This document shows, in pieces, positions 57,928 through 64,000 of a stretch of DNA of 64,000 nt. Made by a program: the position numbers and the translations under genes. Source of the stretch: Miscanthus floridulus (lineage: Eukaryota > Streptophyta > Magnoliopsida > Poales > Poaceae); assembly GCF_019320115.1 (NCBI RefSeq), contig NC_089582.1, positions 117,946,657 to 118,010,656 of the forward strand. Direction: 5' to 3'. Under the pieces are notes generated by a model. The model saw only the letters and a list, made by a program, of their open reading frames with translations. It was not told where the DNA came from and made no database searches. How positions within the stretch are numbered: the first letter of the stretch is position 1; every line of letters begins with the position of its first letter.

Positions 57928-57939
57928 TGGTATCAGAGC
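57928..57939 (+). other. Primer binding site of the LARD-like element
   Basis: TGGTATCAGAGC, the initiator tRNA-Met complement, lies four bases after the inferred LTR end CCA. Confidence 0.88.
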
Positions 57940-58587
57940 ACAAATGAGCAAAATAAAGCTTCGAAAACCTTTTCCAAACTAAAATTTGACAACCCATTGT
58001 TGCAAAAAGGTTAGGACGTTTGTATGCGAAGTTATTTAAGTAGCCCTATTACTATGGTTATGTATCTAGGATAGATGGCACTCTGCTGACTTAGGTAGAC
58101 TTAATCAAGTTTCTACAGGTACACTGACTCGAGCATAGTCTGATAGTATCGGCTAGTTACAGGGAGAGAACGATGTGCTAAAACTCTGAGAACGGTTGCC
58201 CTATATGTTGGCAACAGTGAACGGACGTATATGACGTGCATTCATGCATATCCTATTTGTGCATTGTCATGCTGTTTTACTTGTAGATACGCCATTCATA
58301 GGTGTCGCGCGTGTCGTATTGTGCACGACTAACTCATTTCTATTCTAGAGTTAGGTCTGCATTATGGCTTCATGTTTTGCGTTCGCCCGTGGTTCATGCC
58401 GGTCGTGACCCATGTCTCCCCATACCCCTTTCTACGCTCTTGTCGGACCCTTACCCTGCAGTCGTACTAGTCAGTAATGGCATCGCACGTCGCTCGCCTA
58501 GAACTCACGGAATTTGGTCGGTCCGCCGTAGTGATATCGCATGGGAACCCTAGTGAGCCACACCAGTACCACTGAACGTTCCGCCTT

Positions 58588-58595
58588 TATAAATA
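58588..58595 (+). promoter_or_regulatory. Internal TATA box of the LARD-like element
   Basis: TATAAATA lies 113 bp before the ATG at 58701, in the internal region rather than in an LTR. It could drive the orphan ORF separately from the genomic RNA. Confidence 0.6.
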
Positions 58596-58700
58596 GAGCA
58601 TGGCTTAGCCATTGGTACCACCACTCGATGCACTTTAGCTTGCTTAGCTTTTCCTTTGAGCCAGCTTTTCGCTCAGCCTTCCTTGCAACCGCCGCCAGAG

Positions 58701-59513
58701 ATGGCAGGAGCCTGGGTTAGTACCTACTGCATGAACGTTGAGGGTTTTCCCAGAATCCTGCATGTCACCCTACAAAAGCTCGGAGTCAATGATCGCCCCG
58801 AGTATGAGGGCCATGAGTATGAGGAGCATGGCACCGAGCGGTGTGAGGTTACCATCTACATCGGGAAGAGTGAGGAGTTCCCCGACCTCACGGAAGCCTG
58901 GAGTGTGACCATAACCGGGTTTCGCTTCGTTGACACCTACCAGGTTATGGCCCACAAAGCCTTATGGTACCTCTGCCAGATCTATGAGGAACCCATTGCT
59001 CGTACCCCCATGCGGTTCTTTCCTCCTTTGGATAAGAATCAGCGGGCATGGAGGGCCCGCATGGAGGCTTTGCAAGGACGAGATGTGCAAGAGGACAGTC
59101 CCACCATGGTGCACTTGACCACGTACCTGCTCGCTCTGGATGAGCAGTACGACCGTCAAGCCTTGGAGCTGAGGGCATGCCTTCGGTGCGCCGAGGAAGC
59201 CGAGATCTTCAACCGGATGCTCTAGGTGGAGCTCGTCGAAGCGCATGCCAGTGTTGCAGCTGCAGAGAGCCGGGAGACTGCCATGTCGGAAGCTCTAAAG
59301 GAGGTCGAAGACCGGCATGTCCATCATCTGTGGGTGGCCTATCTTGTCACCAGGGCCGAGTGGAGGACGTTGGCTGCTGGAAGGCAGGATGCCCCGATCT
59401 TGGAAGGGATCCCTATCTACCCGCCCGAAAGAAGAAGAACTGGTGTTATAGCACCGCCCGCACCTCCACCCTCGGAAGTGTCAGAAGAAGAACCCTTGCT
59501 TCCTCTCGCTTAG
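58701..59513 (+). pseudogene. Orphan ORF in the LARD-like element (270 codons, one amber stop)
   Basis: I do not recognise a family. The first ATG in good context (AGAGATGG, 58701) opens a frame beginning MAGAWVSTYCMNVEGFPRI. A globular, acidic N-terminal part (CEVTIYIGKSEEFPDL, ITGFRFVDTYQVMAHKALW, PMRFFPPLDKNQRAW) leads into an Ala/Glu-rich helical part (ELVEAHASVAAAESRETAMS). The tail is Pro/Glu-rich (PPAPPPSEVSEEEPLLPLA). A TAG at 59223-59225 interrupts the frame after FNRML; the frame is otherwise open on both sides, so one point mutation explains it. It has no zinc knuckle, protease or RT motif. Nearby internal sequence to 61310 holds no other convincing gene. Confidence 0.6.
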
Positions 59514-60847
59514 TCGTTGCCCCACGAAGATGTAGATTAGTTACCTTGGGATGCTGTACCTGTAGTAATAGTGCTTGTTGTTGCTGTCCCCCCGTATGGT
59601 ACTCTTGCCGTTGTTGTCGTCCGTAGTTGTTGAGATCGTTCGACTGTGGGTGAATGCTATGCTGTGAATGTGAGCTGGAATGCCTGTACGTTGTACCCAT
59701 GTAAGGCCATTGGAACATGCATTTTAATCATTCGCTATGTTTATTGCGTTCATCTACCTTAAGTTCGTTAGGTGTGCTTAAGAGTTTCACGGGTGATATC
59801 AAGTGGGTTACAAGAGAAGTTGCCATTCAGATGCCAAGCAGATCAGCTGTGATTGGATGTTATTGGACATTGTATCGACTAATTGTGGATGTCCCAACAG
59901 AACACTTAAATCTTTTTAAAAACAAATCCGTCGTTGGATTTGAATTCCTTGTCCCTTGTTGTGGAGGGAAACTTTTGTTGTTTGAATTTTCCCTTGCGAT
60001 ACCCCTTACTCTGTGGTCTATGACCCCACCACCTTCATGGCATGTAAGTTGGTAATAGTTGCCTGGTTAAAAGCTTATGGTGCCATGACGAAACCGAGGG
60101 CTCCGTGTGGAACAGCTGCCACATGTGACGCTGCTCGGCATGCGCTGGTATCGAGGTTGTTAACCAAGTACCTTTACCAAGTTACACCATCATACTGTTT
60201 TGTTTTAAAGTTTTCTCCTTGAAAATGTTCGGGTGTTCAAATGGGAAATCCATAATGGGGATGCAAAAGTGTCTTTCAAGGTAAAAAGGAGATGGTTTGG
60301 AGAAAGGAAGTATGACATGATCTGGGTTTACAGAAAAGACGGATGTGGTCAAGGAAGGAAAGAAAAAGAAGAGTAGTAAGGAAAGTCTGAGTGGATGTCA
60401 TGTACCAAGCCCTGTGTTTAGTTGACTACGCTATGCATGCTGGGTCATTTCACTACGTGCCCTACGAACGCTGTCGGCATCAGGTCTTTAGCTCTCCATT
60501 TTCGCGTGGCCGCAGCATTGTGCCGCACTCGGTGTCCTTATGCACTGTGCGCTTTTCCTTTTCCTGGCGTCCGGTCAGCTCTCTACCCTGCACCGTTGTT
60601 CCCCGTACCGGACCCCCCCCCCCCCATTTTCCCTTCCCTCTCTTTTTCCTTCTTCTTTTGGTGACACGACCGCCGCATGCCTGCCTCGTTGAGCGGACCC
60701 GTCCTCCTCTCGTCTCCTTTATTTCCCCTTCGTCGCTCGCGCAGGAAGCACGCCATGTTTCTGACCTTATCTCCACAGCATGCACCGTCCGTGTATCCCA
60801 TCCCCACCGCATCCGCCTCCGGTGTGTTGCTTCCCACCTCCGTTTGC

Positions 60848-60856
60848 CTATATAAG
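60848..60856 (+). promoter_or_regulatory. Second internal TATA-like box
   Basis: CTATATAAG is followed by a CT-rich leader and CATCCCC. Only a three-codon frame follows at the first ATG (60917), so if it is used the product may be non-coding or spliced further on. Confidence 0.35.
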
Positions 60857-61307
60857 ATACCCTTGTCCTTGCTCTTCTTCTTCATCCCCATTCCTCACCC
60901 TTTCACAGCAGAACTATGAAATCTAGGCGACGTTGTGAAGCTATCTGTCTGAGGTGATGGTGTGATCTGAGAAGAAGAAAGGATCCAGTTCGTCGAAGAA
61001 GTTCAAGTTCCCTTGGTTAGTTGGCCTTAGGATTCATGATGTTTTACTCCTCAGTCAACTGTTTCTGGATTTGTTGGTGCTACGCCATGTTTTGGATAAT
61101 CATTATCTTGTTGTTTCTCCATTGTCCTCGTTTATCTCGACTTCTGGATTAGATCTTGGTTGTACCAAGTTGCTCTTAACCATGTATCCCTAGCTCCCCG
61201 TGTGGTTTAGTATTCGAAGTTGTGTAATCTTTCATGTAATCCCTAGTCTATGGAATGTAATCGTGTTTCCCCTTTTCTAGTTCTAGCTTCGAATCTCGGG
61301 ACGAGAT

Positions 61308-61325
61308 TTTTTTAGGGGGGTTGGT
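61308..61325 (+). other. Polypurine tract region of the LARD-like element
   Basis: TTTTTTTAGGGGGGTTGGT lies directly before the 3' LTR, the normal PPT position, and resembles the conserved tract of Tekay/Del-type elements. Confidence 0.7.
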
Positions 61326-64000
61326 TGTAACACCCCAGTGTTACGATCCTTTTTAGCGCCGCGATTTAGGCCTCAGTAAAGTTTTCGAAACAAGCTTCTT
61401 GGATTGTTGATTTAAAACGTATTCGACGTGATACGCGAATCCAGTGTGATTTTGTTTCGTGGACTCAGATCAACGCCAAGATAAATTACGCAGTGCGTAG
61501 GAATATTTAGTAGTGTCTGATAACGGTTCTAGCAAGTAAAGGGCGAATGTCTTGTTCTGTTGGATTAAACGTGAAAACAATGTTTATAAACAAAAATATA
61601 ATAGTCGGCTTGTTAAATGAATAATTGAGAGCTAAAATAATAACGAAAGTATCACTGGTCTATTAGCTCGCCTACCAACATCTTGAATTTTATTGCCACA
61701 GTGATTTTGATCCACACATGGTCACTATGGCTTATGATCTCCTTAATTATGAACTATGTATGCCATTATTATCAAGAGCACTTCACACCAGTCGTTTGCC
61801 TGTTCCTTCCACGTGCTACACTCCGGGTCTCCTCAGGTCTTCTTCTTTTTTTAGCGCTCCTCATTTACTCAGGACACCACGGGGCACGTGGCTTTGCTGT
61901 AAATCTGCTCAGTTGTTCTGCATTAACTTCTGCGCCTGCACGTTGTCACTGTCGTGCAAGTGCACCGCACCATGGCACCGGTCACTATTTCTCCACAGTG
62001 ACCCACTGCCATGATTGACAAGAGCCGCGTCCTTTTCCTTCGCCTATAGCTTGATTAGTCCACTGCCTGCCTCTGCCTTGGCTTCTCTTGGGTCAGGTCA
62101 CCCTGTCCTGTGCCTTTCTTTTTTCTTCTCCGCTGTCTCTTCCGTGTACGTGCCCTGCGGTCCGCTGCTTGCTAGGCCGCATTCGCCGGCCAAACCATGT
62201 GCTGTTTCCTCTCCCCTTCCTTTTCTATTGCCTAGGAATAAAGGTGCCTAGCTCTGAGTGCCTCCCCACTCACTCGCTCGGCTCCCCCCTCTGCTTGCGA
62301 GTGCTACCTTCGTAGCTACAAGATCCTTTCCTCCCCGCGGACGTGCTAGATGCAGTCCCAGCACTGCTCCTCCTCCTTTCCCCCACCGCACTCGGCTCCC
62401 TTCCATGCGCCCATGACCACCAGAGCCTCCAGCGCCAGTGCCTTCCTCCTCTTTCCCCGCATCATGTATGCGACCGCCAGGGCCGTGCCCGATGCCGTGC
62501 GCGGCTCCGCTGCTTCGCGTGCCCCTTGGCCCCATGCTGCTCCACCTTCAGCCTGCGCTGGTCTGCTCCCCGTAGCACACGCCGCCACGCCACACTGGAC
62601 CGAGCCATGAGCGCTACTCCTCCGCGTGAGCTCCACGCCGTCGTACAGCAGCCCCTCCATCGGTGCCTCTCCCCTCTGCTTACGTTGTGCGAGCGCGCCC
62701 CTTCGCCTCGCTCCACGCCAGAGCCACCGTGTCACAGTCCTCGGATGCCGCCAGCCGCTCCAGCGCCGGTGCCCTCCTCTTCCTTCCACCTCACCTCCGT
62801 GCTGCGCCCTCCTCGCCACGTCTGGAGTCCAGGAGCACCGTCGCTGGCAATCACGCGCGAGCGCACGCGACCACCTCGGCTCCATGCCGTAGTACTGCCC
62901 TCTCTGCTCCATCTCTGTCGTGCCAATCCATCGTCACCAACCACTGCCATGGAGGTGCGCCTATGCCTCACCGTCGCGGCGTCCTGCGCGTCGGCACCCC
63001 ACCGTTTTCCCGCCCGGGCGCCCGTAGCCGGTAGACCGCCGCCACGGCTCACGCAGGCGGGCTATCGAGGGCCGGTTTGGCTCTTGCCGCGGCCCGCCTA
63101 AGGCCGCGTAGGTCCTGGTGCGGCTCGCCAGTGGGTGGTCCACCGACAACATGCTGTTCCCCGACCCCGTCGCGCCGTTGCCGCCGCCGATTGGGCCGGC
63201 GATTTGGTTCCCTGCGCCGTGCTCTGTTTTGGGAGGAAGGAGGGAAGGTGAGGAACGGGAATAGAAGTTTTCTTTGGATCCAAACGCGAAACGCTAGACT
63301 TTGATGAATAGGGTTACTGGACTGCGAAGTGGTTTCATAGAACTGCGGGGTCATTTCTGCAAAATGCGCGCTGCTTGGCCGGCCACTTCTGCTCTGCTGG
63401 GCCAGGCCGCTCTGCTGGGCCGTGCGCCCTGTCCCCGCGCCTGGGCCGCGGTCTGCTCGCTGGGCCGCGCGTGTCCTGCCCCGTCTAGGCCAGTCCTGTG
63501 CTCGCCTGGGCTGATTTGGCCGTTGGGCCGAGTGGGTGATTGCTAGTCTCTTTATTTTTCTAAAGCAATTTCTAAATTCGCGTATAAGGCAAGTTTGTAA
63601 AATCAATACAAAATGATATAGGAGTCCAAAAATTATAAAACCAGTTTTGTTGAGTCTCTTAAATTAGGATCCACCTATTAGTACATTTTGTGCACATAGT
63701 TCGATAATATTTTTGGGAGCTATATAAGTATTTTAAAATGCTTAATATTGTTAAAAGATGAACTTGTAGGAATTTCCGGGATAAATCGGTAATAGTGTTG
63801 ACTCTAAAAATTTGACAGTAAACTACTAATATTATTATCTACTCACTGTAATTTTTGTAGCTCAATAATAATTAGTTTGCTAGGTAGATAATGATGCTCT
63901 ATTTCGAATAACGATTAAATCGATAGAATGAAATAAAGAAACGACTTGGGTTTGTATAACTAAAAGAATTGTGAGAAATAACGTCTTATGTGACAACATG
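61326..64000 (+). repeat. 3' LTR of the LARD-like element (cut by window end)
   Basis: It starts TGTAACACCCCAG and corresponds to 53488-56162 with a constant offset of 7,838 bp. The remaining 1.76 kb lies beyond the window. Confidence 0.93.

Larger units (their letters stand above)
53488..64000 (+). mobile_element. Large non-autonomous LTR retrotransposon (LARD-like), partial
   Basis: The 5' LTR (53488-57923) and the start of the 3' LTR (61326-64000) flank a 3.4 kb internal region with a PBS and a PPT but no gag, protease, RT or integrase. The TGTAACACCCC start, the very long LTR and the GGGACGAGATTTTTTTAGGGGG tract before the 3' LTR resemble Tekay/Del-type Gypsy elements, which may supply proteins in trans. 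The two LTRs align without net length change over 2.67 kb and differ by a few percent, mostly transitions. The element extends beyond the window. Confidence 0.85.

Noticed and set aside
57928..57939. TGGTATCAGAGC sites as tRNA gene fragments
   Set aside because: They are primer binding sites next to LTRs; no cloverleaf or full tRNA sequence surrounds them.
60612..60625. Run of C residues as a functional tract
   Set aside because: It is a simple homopolymer, prone to slippage and sequencing error, with no supporting context.

Overview
The window is repeat-rich plant chromosome, almost certainly from a grass (Poaceae). The signs are nested LTR retrotransposons of cereal-type lineages (a SIRE/Maximus-like Copia, a Reina-like chromovirus, a Tat-lineage Gypsy with an antisense gene), a non-autonomous CACTA element, Tourist- and Stowaway-like MITEs, and strongly GC-rich first exons in two spliced plant genes. 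Genus and species cannot be fixed from the sequence alone. Only one gene looks intact and host-derived: a five-exon secreted GH9 endoglucanase (20142-23339, + strand). A cytochrome P450 (34823-36418, + strand) is a pseudogene.

Layout. 1-683: 3' end of a Copia element with a probable LTR. 684-4220: intergenic with three MITE-like elements. 4224-17912: a small non-autonomous CACTA element (about 1.4 kb when empty, target duplication CGA) split by a 12.3 kb minus-strand Copia (5195-17478, duplication ACGGC). 17913-20141: intergenic with a Tourist-like MITE, then the GH9 promoter. 20142-23339: GH9 gene with a Stowaway-like MITE in intron 2. 23956-34564: a 5'-truncated minus-strand LINE with a 14-bp duplication, split inside its zf-RVT domain by a young 5.5 kb Reina-like element (24548-30026, duplication CAGAC). 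34823-36418: P450 pseudogene. 36430-52814: a Mutator-like element (MULE, 9-bp duplication) inserted just after the P450 stop codon; it carries a GRF-type zinc-finger/membrane protein gene and a decayed transposase gene in convergent order, and is split by a 12.8 kb Tat-lineage Gypsy (37789-50622, duplication TCCAT). 53488-64000: a large non-autonomous LTR element with a 4.4 kb LTR, an internal region without gag or pol that carries an orphan ORF, and a second LTR cut by the window edge.

For every nested insertion fully inside the window I could read matching target-site duplications, so boundaries are given to the base and the order of events is clear (CACTA then Copia; LINE then Reina; P450 then MULE then Tat).

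The most unusual signals are: (1) a 17-bp GC-rich palindrome present 17 times across the Copia element, mostly in pairs 21-23 bp apart, in LTRs, coding and non-coding parts; (2) the MULE with a GRF zinc-finger plus C-terminal membrane helix gene in the position where MuDR carries mudrB; (3) the large LTR derivative with its own TATA box and a 270-codon ORF unlike gag or pol; (4) a spliced antisense gene with its own TATA box in the Tat element.
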